The position numbers and the translations under genes were made by a program. A model generated the notes under the pieces. That model was not told where the DNA came from. It did not search any database and saw nothing but the letters and a program-made list of their open reading frames with translations. A stretch of DNA of 64,000 nucleotides from Oceanobacillus alkalisoli (GTDB taxonomy: Bacteria; Bacillota; Bacilli; Bacillales; Amphibacillaceae). The first letter of the stretch is position 1. Each line of letters opens with the position of its first letter. This document shows, piece by piece, positions 26,988 to 35,432 of this stretch. The DNA lies in NCBI RefSeq assembly GCF_021556485.1, contig NZ_JAKGBW010000004.1, positions 62,001 through 126,000 on the forward strand, written 5' to 3'.

Positions 26988-27102
26988 AATGAATTTCATA
27001 ATTACCAAAGTCAGCTTCACCATCACCATATGTAGTTGGGAACGAACCAACTCAACTACATATGGTGATGGCGAAGCATTAAATACTATTATGAAATTCA
27101 TT
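26988..27102 (+). mobile_element. Palindromic MITE-like element, copy A
   Basis: A 115-base element bounded by AATGAATTTCATAAT and its complement, with an inner inverted repeat around CACCATCACCATATGTAGTT. It is nearly identical to 53409-53524 (one missing G in the right arm) and to the inverse of 59451-59566. It encodes no protein. Lies in non-coding DNA downstream of the methionine ABC operon. Confidence 0.85.
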
Positions 27103-27260
27103 AAATTTAGATAAATTAACTTTTTTGTATCCAAAATATTGACGTAGATCCATTTCTTTATTTGACCACATGGGGAATTCGAATATTAGGAATTGGATAT
27201 GAAATAATATAACGTGCAGCCAAGACGGCGCATCAAGCTATTGCAGCTTGCTAAAAAGTC

Positions 27261-27303
27261 CAAAAAACCTTATTCCTTCATTTGTCGGAATAAGGTTTTT
27301 TTG
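27261..27303. terminator. Bidirectional terminator after the YvrJ gene
   Basis: AAAAAACCTTATTCC and GGAATAAGGTTTTTTT arms with a 10-base loop, 30-70 bases past the YvrJ stop on the minus strand. A and T runs on both sides. Confidence 0.88.
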
Positions 27304-27334
27304 TTATGCAAGAATAAACTGGAATCATCATCTA

Positions 27335-27469
27335 TTATTTCATCTTATCCGGCAGCTGGTGAATGGAATCGATGAGCAGGTTGAGCTTCCCTTCGATCCG
27401 GTAGAGTAAATAAAAAGTCACCGCAATCGGGAAGCCAACTTCCGCGACAAACGAATACCAAGCATCCAT
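27335..27469 (-). CDS. YvrJ-family small membrane protein
   Basis: A 44-residue protein starting MDAWYSFVAEVGFPIAVTFY and ending DSIHQLPDKMK. One membrane helix (residues 10-25) is followed by LLYRIEGKLNLLIDSI, the pattern of the YvrJ family (GFPI.V..YLL.R.E.KL). An AGGAGGGAT site lies before the ATG. It follows the DUF2922 and DUF1659 genes, the conserved Bacillaceae trio of unknown function. The 3' end of this gene (27338-27371) is repeated exactly at 22572-22605. Confidence 0.88.
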   Translation of the reverse strand: MDAWYSFVAEVGFPIAVTFYLLYRIEGKLNLLIDSIHQLPDKMK

Positions 27470-27572
27470 TTCTCATCCCTCCTTCTTGAAAGTGATTGAT
27501 TCGTTTTCTTTAATATAGCGTAAGACCCCAATCGTCCAGATGAACAATTGGGGCCCCGCTAATCTCTAGATT

Positions 27573-27788
27573 TTAATAAATCTCGATTTCTTCTGTTATC
27601 TGTTCAACGACACGAGCGCCTCGTTTCGCAACTAATTCACCGCCACTGGAATTGAACGCGTTCTGGGCAATAACCGTATCCATTGCCTCGTTTACCGCCT
27701 CATGGTCGATTGGCTCAACCGGGTCATCCAGTGTATACGTGACGACTTTTCCTTCTTGGTTTTCAAATTGCATTTGTAACCTTTTCAT
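27573..27788 (-). CDS. DUF2922 family protein
   Basis: A 71-residue soluble protein. MKRLQMQFENQEGKVVTYTL with DPVEPIDHEAVNEAMDTVI and the acidic EITEEIEIY tail match DUF2922 (L.M.F....G....I.V..P...L....V...M). The ribosome site is GAGGGGG. Between the DUF1659 and YvrJ genes in one operon. Function unknown. Confidence 0.88.
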   Translation of the reverse strand: MKRLQMQFENQEGKVVTYTLDDPVEPIDHEAVNEAMDTVIAQNAFNSSGGELVAKRGARVVEQITEEIEIY

Positions 27789-27846
27789 GGTCCCCCTCCT
27801 CTCTGTAGTTGATTGGTTCGCTTGGATCTAGGCTGCGTGTTCGAGC

Positions 27847-28071
27847 TTAGCCTTCGCGAATCTCGGAGTTGTCACGACGGTTGATCTGCGTGAGCGGGTG
27901 CTGCTGCAACCCTTCGAACGCAATCGCGATTTCATATAACTGATCCGCCGTTGCGCTCGTTTTCACGTTGTTAAAGCTCTTATTCTTGTACGTGGAGTTA
28001 CCCGATTCCGGGTCAACCCCTGTCAGAAAAACGAGTTGCAGTGTCGACTGTGTTAAGTCTTGTGTTGCCAT
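27847..28071 (-). CDS. DUF1659 family protein
   Basis: A 74-residue protein from ATG 28071 (MATQDLTQSTLQLVFLTGVD) after AAAGGGAGGTGA; the frame is open further upstream but has no better start. The pattern TGVDPESGNSTYKNKSFNNV, then ATADQLYEIA and the C-terminal RRDNSEI matches DUF1659. First gene of the DUF1659-DUF2922-YvrJ operon. Function unknown; such sets are widespread and small in Bacillaceae. Confidence 0.9.
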   Translation of the reverse strand: MATQDLTQSTLQLVFLTGVDPESGNSTYKNKSFNNVKTSATADQLYEIAIAFEGLQQHPLTQINRRDNSEIREG

Positions 28072-28450
28072 GTGCCTCACCTCCCTTTCAACTCTATAAT
28101 CGAAGGGGGGTGGGGATTGGGGGTGTGGGTACGAGAAACTTTTTGAAATAGTTTTTGATAGATCTGAGATAGGAATAAAATAAACGTTCCAGCTGGTAAC
28201 GTGCAGATAGAATGAACTGGCAATGAATAAAGGGGTAGCAGAAGGAAGGTATGGCAATAGAATGAGATTATTAGCGGATTTTCAAAAAATCGGCGGAGGA
28301 TTCATTGTCCTATCCACCACTCGGCATTTGTAATCCGCATCAAGTCTATCAGCCGGGAGTATAATTATCCGGTTATAAGTATTATTAAATTAGAAATAGC
28401 AGAAGTTCTCATTCCATTATCCTGCTATGTGAGACTATTAATGAATCACT
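28072..28450. other. Intergenic region, nothing recognised
   Basis: Between the LysR regulator stop and the DUF1659 start. A G-rich stretch (28106-28130) lies just upstream of the DUF1659 ribosome site. No gene, terminator or repeat of confidence was found. Confidence 0.4.
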
Positions 28451-29401
28451 TCAAAAAACGTTGTTCCTCCCTCCGTTCAATTGATAACGTTCTTTTAACA
28501 TATTAATAAGAAGATTAGACACCTTCGTTGTGTAGGTATCTTTTTTATACACTATAGCTAAGGGCCAGATAAGAACCGGGTCATTTACTGTAAAAATTGA
28601 GATGTTTTCCGGTAAATGTTCTTCTTTTGCGCCAATTTCAGGAATAAATGTAAACCCCATTCCAGCTGAAACTAAATTAATAGCTGTTGTTAGATTTTCA
28701 ATCTCTAATATATTCTTAGGATCTAAATGTCGTTTACTAAAGTGTTGTAATATGGCTTTAGTCAAATTTTGACCTGTCTTTGTAATGATAAATAGTTCAT
28801 TAACCAATCGAGCCGTATCAATAAAAAGGTATCCATTAGAATCATCTTGAATGCTTTCTGCCTCCTTTACTAATTCGTGATTTTTATTGCCTGCAAGCAA
28901 TATTTGTTCCTGTATAAGTGTATCGTAGGTTAATTTTGTAAAATCCATATTAGTTGGTAAATTCATGATAGCAAAATCCAGTCTTTCTGAGAGTAATTCA
29001 TTTACAAGGAAATCAGATTTACCTTCTGTAATACTTACTTCTATATTGGGATATTTACTTGAAAAGGTTGGTAAAATATCTGGTAAAATGTTAGTTCCCC
29101 TCCATAAAGCAAGCCCTATTTTAACTTTACCTCGTTCGTTCGCCTGTATCTCTGAAAACTCCTTTTGTATCTGTTTATCTAACGTCATAATTTGCATGAT
29201 ATATGTATAGTATCGTTCACCCATATACGTTAATTTTAATGGCGAACTACTGCGGTCAAACAATTCTACTCCCAGATTCATTTCTAGTCGTTTTAAATAT
29301 TTACTGAGAGAAGGTTGAGTAATATATAATCTCTCTGCTGCCCTGGTTAGCCCACCTTCTTCTACAATTGCCAAAAAATATTCATAGTTTTTGAATAACA
29401 C
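28451..29401 (-). CDS. LysR-family transcriptional regulator
   Basis: A 316-residue LysR regulator. The helix-turn-helix is at the N-terminus: FKNYEYFLAIVEEGGLTRAA, then ERLYITQPSLSKYLKRLE. The effector domain contains KVKIGLALWRGTNILPDILP and the typical GMGFTFIPEIGA near residue 245. I start at GTG 29401, six bases after GAGAGGGTG, giving the standard LysR length; in-frame ATGs further up (29419, 29452) lack such a site. Divergent from the carrier-dehydrogenase-RraA operon, which it probably controls with a carboxylate effector. Confidence 0.9.
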   Translation of the reverse strand: MLFKNYEYFLAIVEEGGLTRAAERLYITQPSLSKYLKRLEMNLGVELFDRSSSPLKLTYMGERYYTYIMQIMTLDKQIQKEFSEIQANERGKVKIGLALWRGTNILPDILPTFSSKYPNIEVSITEGKSDFLVNELLSERLDFAIMNLPTNMDFTKLTYDTLIQEQILLAGNKNHELVKEAESIQDDSNGYLFIDTARLVNELFIITKTGQNLTKAILQHFSKRHLDPKNILEIENLTTAINLVSAGMGFTFIPEIGAKEEHLPENISIFTVNDPVLIWPLAIVYKKDTYTTKVSNLLINMLKERYQLNGGRNNVF

Positions 29402-29645
29402 TTCATTCACCCTCTCCATTATAGCCATAAGTCTATAATAACTATAATCCAAGTACCATTGGGATTCAAATGGATTCTATTATACAATGAATATACTGAA
29501 AAGCATACTCGATTCATTGATTCCATTAAATGTAAGCGCGTTCTCGAGAGGTTTACATGGAATTTTGGATTAGAATATGCAGTTATGCGCATAGTCAAGT
29601 AACTTTATTCATTTACCTATATATAATAGGGGAGGGAAATAGGAA
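29402..29645. promoter_or_regulatory. Divergent promoter region of the LysR gene and SLC13 operon
   Basis: About 245 bases between divergent genes. Partial dyads of LysR type are visible, for example GGGATTCAAATGGATTC (29460-29476) and TTCATTGATTCCATTAAATG (29513-29532). The exact T-N11-A operator is not certain. Confidence 0.4.
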
Positions 29646-30923
29646 ATGAACATAGAAGCGATTATTACATTGGTTGTTCTTGCCATCATGGTAATTTTCT
29701 TTGTAACTGAGAAAATACCATTAGCAGTAACCTCAGTAACTGGGGCGATCGTTCTTGCCTCATTAGGAATCATAGATAAATCAGTTGTCTTTAATTCCAT
29801 GGGAGGATCGACAATTGTTTTATTGGCATCCATGATGATTGTAGGATCTGCGTTGTTCCATACTGGGATTGCAGAAAAGTTAAGTATTTGGATTACAAAG
29901 TTTACAGGGAACTCCGAAAACGGAATTATGATTGCAGTTGTTTTAGTTGCCTTATTACTTTCTTCCATTGCAAGTGGGCTTGGAGTAGTAGCCATGATGC
30001 TGCCAATTGTTATTGCAATGAGCATGAAAGCCAAGGTTTCTGTCTCTAGACAGCTGATACCGTTAGCATTTGCCGCTAGTATCGGGGGTAACCTTACTTT
30101 GGCCGGGGCAGCAAGTAATATAAGTACGGCTGGTTTAATTGAAGATATGGGTATTTCATTTTTATCTTTCTTTGAATTAGGCAAAATCGGTTTACCGATC
30201 AGTATCCTTTTCTTGGTTTACTTCCTTACCATTGGTAAGAAAGCGTTAACGCAAGGAGACTCATCTGACCCGAAGTATCTAAATGAGTACACTGAAAAAA
30301 GCGGTGGAAATCCAACATTTAGTCCTGGAAAAGCTATGATTGCGGGTATAATCCTTGTGGCTGTTTTAATTGCTATGGCTATTAATCACGAAAGCTTTCC
30401 TATGTATTTTGTGTCAGCAGTCGGGGCAATATTGCTTATTTTAACAGGCTGTATGACGGAAAAAGAGGCAATAAAATCAATTGATTGGCCGACTTTATTT
30501 ATTGTCGGAGGAATGAGTGCTGTATCAATAGCAATGACTGAAAGCGGTGCAGGCGCTATGATTGCCGATGGCGTAGTTTTAATGTTAGGTGAAAATCCTA
30601 ATAAACTCATTTTCTTATTCCTTGTTTTATTTTTAACAATGCTTTTAACAAATATGATGATGAATACATCGACCGTACTTTTGGTTACACCATTATTTAT
30701 CCCAATTGCATTGACTCTTAATGTTAACCCAGTTGCAATTGGCGTAGCTATTTGCGTAGCTGCCTCTTCTCCATTCCTAACGCCAGTGGGTTCAGGAACG
30801 AACACATTGATCATTAAACCGGGGAATCTTTCATTTAGAGATTTCTTTGTTCCAGGGATTGGGCTTTCAGCAGTTATCTTGATTTCCTGTATGATACTCA
30901 TCCCGATATTCTGGCCTTTATAA
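29646..30923 (+). CDS. SLC13/DASS-family carboxylate carrier
   Basis: A 425-residue membrane protein with about 11-12 hydrophobic helices. Motifs of the DASS/CitT group include SVVFNSMGGSTIVLLASMM, LPIVIAMSMKAKV, GGNLTLAGAASNISTAG near residue 150 and MMNTSTVLLVTPLFIPIA near 340, followed by SPFLTPVGSGTNTL. These are the paired SNT-type sodium and substrate sites. It probably imports an anionic carboxylate with sodium ions. GGGGAGG precedes the ATG. First gene of an operon with a dehydrogenase and an RraA-like protein. Confidence 0.9.
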   Translation: MNIEAIITLVVLAIMVIFFVTEKIPLAVTSVTGAIVLASLGIIDKSVVFNSMGGSTIVLLASMMIVGSALFHTGIAEKLSIWITKFTGNSENGIMIAVVLVALLLSSIASGLGVVAMMLPIVIAMSMKAKVSVSRQLIPLAFAASIGGNLTLAGAASNISTAGLIEDMGISFLSFFELGKIGLPISILFLVYFLTIGKKALTQGDSSDPKYLNEYTEKSGGNPTFSPGKAMIAGIILVAVLIAMAINHESFPMYFVSAVGAILLILTGCMTEKEAIKSIDWPTLFIVGGMSAVSIAMTESGAGAMIADGVVLMLGENPNKLIFLFLVLFLTMLLTNMMMNTSTVLLVTPLFIPIALTLNVNPVAIGVAICVAASSPFLTPVGSGTNTLIIKPGNLSFRDFFVPGIGLSAVILISCMILIPIFWPL

Positions 30924-30948
30924 AATTGAATAGGAGGTAACTATTATA

Positions 30949-31965
30949 ATGAAAAAGGCAATAGTTGTTGATAAAGACTATGGCAGTGTGACAGATAAAG
31001 ATTTAGATTCGCTTCGAAAAAGATTTGCGAAAGATAATATAAATTTAGAGTTAGCACATTTTGATACAGAAGAGAAGATTATAGCTGAATGTCAAGACGC
31101 GGAGGCTATTTTAGGGACGGGTAATCCTCCGATTACAGAAAAGGTATTAAGCTCGCTACCAAATCTTAAAGTAATTCAGAGATTTGGAATAGGAGTCAAT
31201 TCTATTGATCTACAAGCAGCAACAAAGAATAACAAAGTTGCATTATTTATGCCAGGTTTTTGTGTAGATGAATTAGCAGCGCATGCTACTTCATTAATTC
31301 TTAGTTTAATTCGAAATACCACTTATTATGACCGTTCGATAAGGAATGGAAAATGGCCTAAGGCAACATATTTTGCTCCAAAGGCAGTTCCTGAAATGAC
31401 ACTCGGACTATATGGATTTGGTGGTTCCGCCAGACCTTTATATCAAATATTCAGAAAAGGATTTGGCTCAAGGGTGATTACCTGTGACCCCTATATACCA
31501 GAAGCTATTCGAGAACAGTTTGATGTTGAATTTGTGGATTTTGATACGATGTTAAAAGAATCTGATGTTATTTCTATCCACGCTCCCCTTAATGATATGA
31601 CAAGACATATTTTTAGCCATGATGCATTTCGAAAAATGAAAAATGATGCCATGATCATAAACATTGCGAGAGGGCCTTTGATTGATGAGGAAGCATTAAT
31701 CAAAGCCCTAACAGAAGAGGAGATCCGTTTTGCTGGTCTCGATGTATTTGAAAGCGAACCGATAAGCAAGGATTCTAAACTTTTAAAAATGGAAAATGTA
31801 ATCCTTACACCCCACAGTGCTTTTTACGGTGAAGGATCTAAACGAACCCAATTAAATTGGGCATATGAACTTGTAAGTCAAGCATTAAACGAACGAAGAG
31901 TGCAAAAGAAATATGTAGCAAACGGAGATATTTGCAATGCCAACTTAGAATTTACTTTTGAATAG
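30949..31965 (+). CDS. D-2-hydroxyacid dehydrogenase family protein
   Basis: A 338-residue NAD-dependent dehydrogenase. The NAD-binding region is MTLGLYGFGGSARPLYQI near residue 148, a variant of GxGxxG ending in Ser-Ala. Catalytic residues are the arginine in NIARGPLIDEEAL near 240, the glutamate in LDVFESEPI near 268 and the histidine in TPHSAFYGEGS near 288. GRIGR is replaced by GFGGSAR, so cofactor handling may differ. AGGAGG precedes the ATG. It would interconvert a 2-hydroxy and a 2-keto acid, presumably from the carboxylate imported by the previous gene product. Confidence 0.9.
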   Translation: MKKAIVVDKDYGSVTDKDLDSLRKRFAKDNINLELAHFDTEEKIIAECQDAEAILGTGNPPITEKVLSSLPNLKVIQRFGIGVNSIDLQAATKNNKVALFMPGFCVDELAAHATSLILSLIRNTTYYDRSIRNGKWPKATYFAPKAVPEMTLGLYGFGGSARPLYQIFRKGFGSRVITCDPYIPEAIREQFDVEFVDFDTMLKESDVISIHAPLNDMTRHIFSHDAFRKMKNDAMIINIARGPLIDEEALIKALTEEEIRFAGLDVFESEPISKDSKLLKMENVILTPHSAFYGEGSKRTQLNWAYELVSQALNERRVQKKYVANGDICNANLEFTFE

Positions 31966-31978
31966 AGGAGTTAATAAT

Positions 31979-32656
31979 ATGAAAAATGTAGGATGTCGTA
32001 TTGTAAGTGATTTTAATCGACCGGACGTAGAATTAGTTAACTTATTTAAAGATCTTCCAGTTGCAAATATTGATGATTGTATGAATCGTATGGGAGCGAT
32101 TGATTCACATTTCTTCCCACTGAATAAAACACCGTTATTAGGGGTTGCCTTCACCGTAAAAGTACCGGAAGGAGACAATCTAATGTTCCATAAAGCGATG
32201 GACATCGCACAGCCCGGAGATGTCATTATGGTTGACGCTGGAGGGGATAAACATCGCGCTATTCTTGGTGAATTAATGATTTCCTATTGTAAATCAAGAG
32301 GAATTGCCGGCGTGATTGTAGATGGCAGTGTAAGAGATGCGGATGCGCTTGAGGAAATGGACTTTCCTGTATACGCAAAAGGTGTCACTCCTAATGGGCC
32401 ATATAAAAATGGTCCCGGTGAAATTAATACCCCGGTAACTATCGGGGGACAAGTTGTTTGTCCTGGTGATATTGTTGTTGGTGATCAGGATGGTGTGGTC
32501 ATTATAAAACCAGAAGATGCAAAGGAACTAGCAAAGCAAACTAGGAAAGTAACGGAAAAGGAAACATTAATCATGGAAGAAATCGTAAAAAAAGGCACTT
32601 ACAATCGCCCATGGGTAAATGAAAAGTTAGAAGAACTTGGTTGTGAGTATTTATAA
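31979..32656 (+). CDS. RraA-like aldolase/decarboxylase (HMG/CHA aldolase family)
   Basis: A 225-residue RraA-fold protein. Motifs: VANIDDCMNRMGAI, GDVIMVDAGGDKHRAILGEL near residue 80, GIAGVIVDGSVRDADAL near 108 and PGDIVVGDQDGVVIIKPEDA near 162, with the Arg-Asp pair that binds the metal-pyruvate unit. Relatives are 4-hydroxy-4-methyl-2-oxoglutarate or carboxy-hydroxy-oxoadipate aldolases and oxaloacetate decarboxylases. The start ATG follows AGGAG by eight bases. Its place after a hydroxyacid dehydrogenase points to carboxylate breakdown rather than RNase E inhibition. Confidence 0.88.
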   Translation: MKNVGCRIVSDFNRPDVELVNLFKDLPVANIDDCMNRMGAIDSHFFPLNKTPLLGVAFTVKVPEGDNLMFHKAMDIAQPGDVIMVDAGGDKHRAILGELMISYCKSRGIAGVIVDGSVRDADALEEMDFPVYAKGVTPNGPYKNGPGEINTPVTIGGQVVCPGDIVVGDQDGVVIIKPEDAKELAKQTRKVTEKETLIMEEIVKKGTYNRPWVNEKLEELGCEYL

Positions 32657-33049
32657 AAGCTTGGTTAGTTGTCCTAGTTACTTCTCATTAATCTATTAAT
32701 TTTTATATCATTAATTGACATCGCTCAAACAATTATGATTTTCTAAAGGCGCTTTATTGGATAAACTTAGATCTGATGAACGGTCTAATAGGGATGCCCG
32801 ATTAGTGGATCCAGGAAAGAAACCGGCAGAACATCTTAATAAAAGCACGCAACGTCTAGCACTCCGGACTTTGACACAACAAAACAGCCCACAACCAAGC
32901 AGGGGGCTGTTTTATTGTGTGCTTATCGTTAATCCAACTGCCCATTTTATCTCTAGAAACAAAGGGACTAAATCTTTATACATATTACAGCCCTTTTATC
33001 TTCCCTTCTAATAAAGCTTCTCACGCCTACTTTCTTCTACAACATGGGC
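32657..33049. other. Intergenic region with one terminator
   Basis: Convergent gap between the RraA-like gene and the lipoprotein gene. The terminator at 32881-32916 is the only clear element. A plus frame at 32757-33011 starts after AAAGGCG but reads into the terminator and is not convincing. Confidence 0.5.
32881..32916. terminator. Rho-independent terminator
   Basis: AAAACAGCCC and GGGCTGTTTT arms with a 16-base loop, then ATT. It could end the RraA operon (about 225 bases away) and, on the other strand, lies past the lipoprotein gene. Confidence 0.75.
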
Positions 33050-33787
33050 TTATAACCCTATTTCATCCACCGCATAACTAGCGTCTTCATTACTAAAACC
33101 TTCAAATATCAACTGTTCTATTAACCCACTTCTTGAGAAACTGGAGTAGTCCAAGTAATCCTGAGCCATTTTTACTGCTTGCTCCCGCCAATCAACATCG
33201 ACCTGGTTTACTGCATAAGTGGCATCTTCATTGCTGAAACCTTCAAATTTCAATTGCTCTACCAAACCGCTCTTTGAAAATGATGTAAAGTCTAAATAGC
33301 TTCTAGCAGCACCCACTGCATTTTGTTGTGACAATGTAACTTCAGAATTAGCTTCAGAGGTTTCCTCGGACGATGTCTCTGCCGTTTTTTCTACCTCGAC
33401 TTCTTCTGTTTCTTTTTCTTCTGTCATTGCAGTAAGCTCTTCTTGCCGTTCACTAATTTCAGCCTGAAGCGATTCCAAGTCACTTTCTGCGTCTTCAACT
33501 TCTTTCGTTATGCTATCTCGGTTGGCAGCAAGCTCCTCCAACCCTTCATATTTATCCTTGTTTTCATCGATTGCATCTTTAACTTTTGCTAGTTCCGTAT
33601 TCGCGTCATCTACTTCCTCATTAACGGAATCCAGTTCTGCTTGCACTGTTTTTAATTCTTCTTCAGCTTCTGAAATTTTGTCCTGTAATTCCTCATAATG
33701 AATTGCCTCGCCATCCATATCTACCGTTTCTTCGGAGCAAGCAACTAAGAATAAGAAGGACAACAATAGTATTAGATACTTTCTCAT
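33050..33787 (-). CDS. Ltp-family lipoprotein with coiled coil and two Ltp domains
   Basis: A 245-residue lipoprotein from ATG 33787 after GGGGGGAT. The signal peptide ends in the lipobox FLVACSEE. Residues about 30-125 form a long Glu-rich coiled coil (EELQDKISEAEEELKTVQ), then a Ser/Thr/Glu linker. Two C-terminal repeats of the host-cell-surface lipoprotein domain follow: AARSYLDFTSFSKSGLVEQL and AQDYLDYSSFSRSGLIEQL, each followed by a FEGFSNEDA.YAV motif. Ltp proteins of Gram-positive phages block DNA injection by other phages (superinfection exclusion); chromosomal homologues are common and mostly untested. Confidence 0.9.
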   Translation of the reverse strand: MRKYLILLLSFLFLVACSEETVDMDGEAIHYEELQDKISEAEEELKTVQAELDSVNEEVDDANTELAKVKDAIDENKDKYEGLEELAANRDSITKEVEDAESDLESLQAEISERQEELTAMTEEKETEEVEVEKTAETSSEETSEANSEVTLSQQNAVGAARSYLDFTSFSKSGLVEQLKFEGFSNEDATYAVNQVDVDWREQAVKMAQDYLDYSSFSRSGLIEQLIFEGFSNEDASYAVDEIGL

Positions 33788-33950
33788 ATATCCATCCCCC
33801 CTGATAATATACGATAATTCCATTATCCTAGAAGCGGATGGATTAAGCAATAACTTTTGAAGAAATTGTGCAATAATTCTAATATATTATTCTTGGATTA
33901 AATGAGCAGTATTTTTGCTGTTGTGGGGTGCGATGAAGTTAAAAGCGATT

Positions 33951-34322
33951 TTACATAAATAATGGCATATATAAGAAAACTCCCAGCACAATCATGGCAA
34001 TAAGCAATACAATACTTTTCCAGCGTTTTCTTCTCCAGAATAAGAGGGAAACGATGATGCTTTGCACAAATATGAGCGTAGCACCGATGATTACCATCCA
34101 TAAAGAGCCAATTGCGTTTCCTAACATATTGATGACAATCCCAACAGGCATTAAAGCAACAGCAATGATGGCTGCAGGGCTACTTTTAATTCGCTCTACA
34201 ATTCTTTTCCGTTCTGCTTCGGGATATTGATCGTATTCCATAAGCGCAAACCACCCAGTGAGGATAACGATTGCACCTAATACCGTAAATGATCCGATGA
34301 GAAAAACCTCCCTTACTACCAT
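33951..34322 (-). CDS. Small four-TM membrane protein
   Basis: 123 residues from ATG 34322 (MVVREVFLIGSFTVLGAIVI) with GGGAG upstream; the longer frame to 34427 lacks a ribosome site. Four hydrophobic helices, with a charged loop (EYDQYPEAERKRIVERIKSS) after the first and WRRKRW between the third and fourth. Family not recognised. It lies between the lipoprotein gene and the broken toxin gene. Confidence 0.65.
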   Translation of the reverse strand: MVVREVFLIGSFTVLGAIVILTGWFALMEYDQYPEAERKRIVERIKSSPAAIIAVALMPVGIVINMLGNAIGSLWMVIIGATLIFVQSIIVSLLFWRRKRWKSIVLLIAMIVLGVFLYMPLFM

Positions 34323-34448
34323 TTTAACCAACTCCCAGTTAAATGAAACGTGGAGGTTGACATTGGGGTGAGAGCAGTTATCCCAATACGAGTGGGGCAT
34401 AGGGTCGGACGAACTGTTCCAGTACAATTGTTAACTTCAGGGTTTCAG

Positions 34449-34576
34449 TTGTGAATTTGAGCTTTTTATCGATGAACATGAGCATTCTCCCCTCAGTTAA
34501 ATCTAAAAAAGGCCCCCCAACACCTTTCACAGCTGAATTTTGCTGTTATGATGTACGGAGAGGCTTTTTATAATTA
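34449..34576 (-). repeat. Terminator-like interspersed repeat, copy 1
   Basis: Shares with 35433-35558 and 37304-37408 the order GTGAATTTGAGC, CATTCTC, then AAAAAAGGCC...CACCTTTCACAGCTGAATTTTGCTGTTATG and GAGGCTTTTTATAA. The outer arms (AAAAGGCC.CC and GG.GAGGC.TTTT) pair around an inner ACAGC/GCTGT stem. It lies just downstream of the broken toxin gene on the minus strand and would act as a terminator. Confidence 0.75.
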
Positions 34577-34647
34577 TTAATTTATTCAAACACTGAAATA
34601 CTTAACTCCTAAAAGCAGAACAGTCACTCTATCCCCAACACCTAAAA

Positions 34648-34967
34648 TTAGATTAAATCTTCGTATTTGCGACGACTATAGAGTACTCTCATTACAACTA
34701 CTTCTTTTTCCATCTCATCCACCAAATATAAAGCAACATAGTTATCAATTATTAGTTTTCGATACCCTTTTTTCTGTAAATATTCATCTGCCACAAAATT
34801 ACATGAAAATGGAAAATCCTTTAGTCTCATAATACTTAATTCTATCCTGTCTAAAAGATCATCTGCCGAGTTTGATTCAACAATTCTCCAGAAATGTAGC
34901 TATAAATATCATCTAAGTCATCATTTGCTTTTGGAGTTATTTTGACACTGTAGTTACTTTCTTCCAT
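34648..34967 (-). pseudogene. ParE/RelE-type toxin gene with a frameshift
   Basis: The ATG at 34967 (MEESNYSVKITPKANDDLDD) overlaps the antitoxin stop by 14 bases, the usual coupling. The frame reads DIYSYISGELLNQ and stops early. In the next frame VESNSADDLLDRIELSIMRL continues with KDFPFSCNFVADEYLQKKGY and YSRRKYEDLI to the stop at 34648. Together they form a normal ParE/RelE toxin of about 105 residues; a single-base change near 34870-34885 breaks it. The product is probably dead. Confidence 0.85.
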
Positions 34968-35220
34968 ACTTTTTTCTCAACTTCTCAAAAACGTTTTCAG
35001 CATCTAAAAGTAACTCTCCGTCATTAAGTTGCGCTTCTGCTTCAGCAAGGTTTTTATAAAGGTCTGCCCGAGCGATTTCTCTTCTATAAGTGTCTATGCT
35101 CATTACAACTAAATCACCGTACCCATTTTTGGTGATAAATACAGGTTCCTTGGTGCTATGACAAAGTTCTGAAATTTCGGCTGTATTTCTCAAATCCTTT
35201 ATCGGTCTAATTTCGGCCAT
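34954..35220 (-). CDS. Phd/YefM-family antitoxin
   Basis: An 88-residue antitoxin, intact. The N-terminal DNA-binding fold shows MAEIRPIKDLRNTAEISELC and EPVFITKNGYGDLVVMSIDTY, the classic Phd/YefM pattern; the C-terminal half (AEAEAQLNDGELLLDAENV) would bind the toxin. It overlaps the start of the adjoining toxin gene, which is frameshifted, so it is an orphan antitoxin. Upstream, ATAATTATG-type dyads (35240-35270) may be its operator. Confidence 0.92.
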   Translation of the reverse strand: MAEIRPIKDLRNTAEISELCHSTKEPVFITKNGYGDLVVMSIDTYRREIARADLYKNLAEAEAQLNDGELLLDAENVFEKLRKKYGRK

Positions 35221-35235
35221 GATAAATCACCTCTT

Positions 35236-35275
35236 CATCATAATTATGTCTTAATTATAGCATAATTATGATGGT
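35236..35275. promoter_or_regulatory. Putative operator of the antitoxin gene
   Basis: Repeated CATAATTATG words (35236-35247 and 35261-35272) form short dyads immediately upstream of the antitoxin ribosome site, as expected for Phd autoregulation. Confidence 0.45.
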
Positions 35276-35432
35276 CCGTATATTGTTTATAGTTGATAAT
35301 TCCTTCATTCGTCAGGAGGGTGGAGTAGCATAATTCTAACCTTTAGCAATCAGTAGGATCGTAAATTTAATAACTACCCTGCATATCCACTTGTAAATTT
35401 GAGCATTTAAGTTGTGAACATGAGCGGATGTC

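Noticed and set aside
26916-27134. A 72-codon minus frame across MITE copy A
   Set aside because: It is read through the palindromic element and has no ribosome site; the same element elsewhere gives no equivalent frame.
32757-33011. An 84-codon plus frame after the RraA gene
   Set aside because: Weak ribosome site, low-complexity polar content, and it reads through a strong terminator hairpin.
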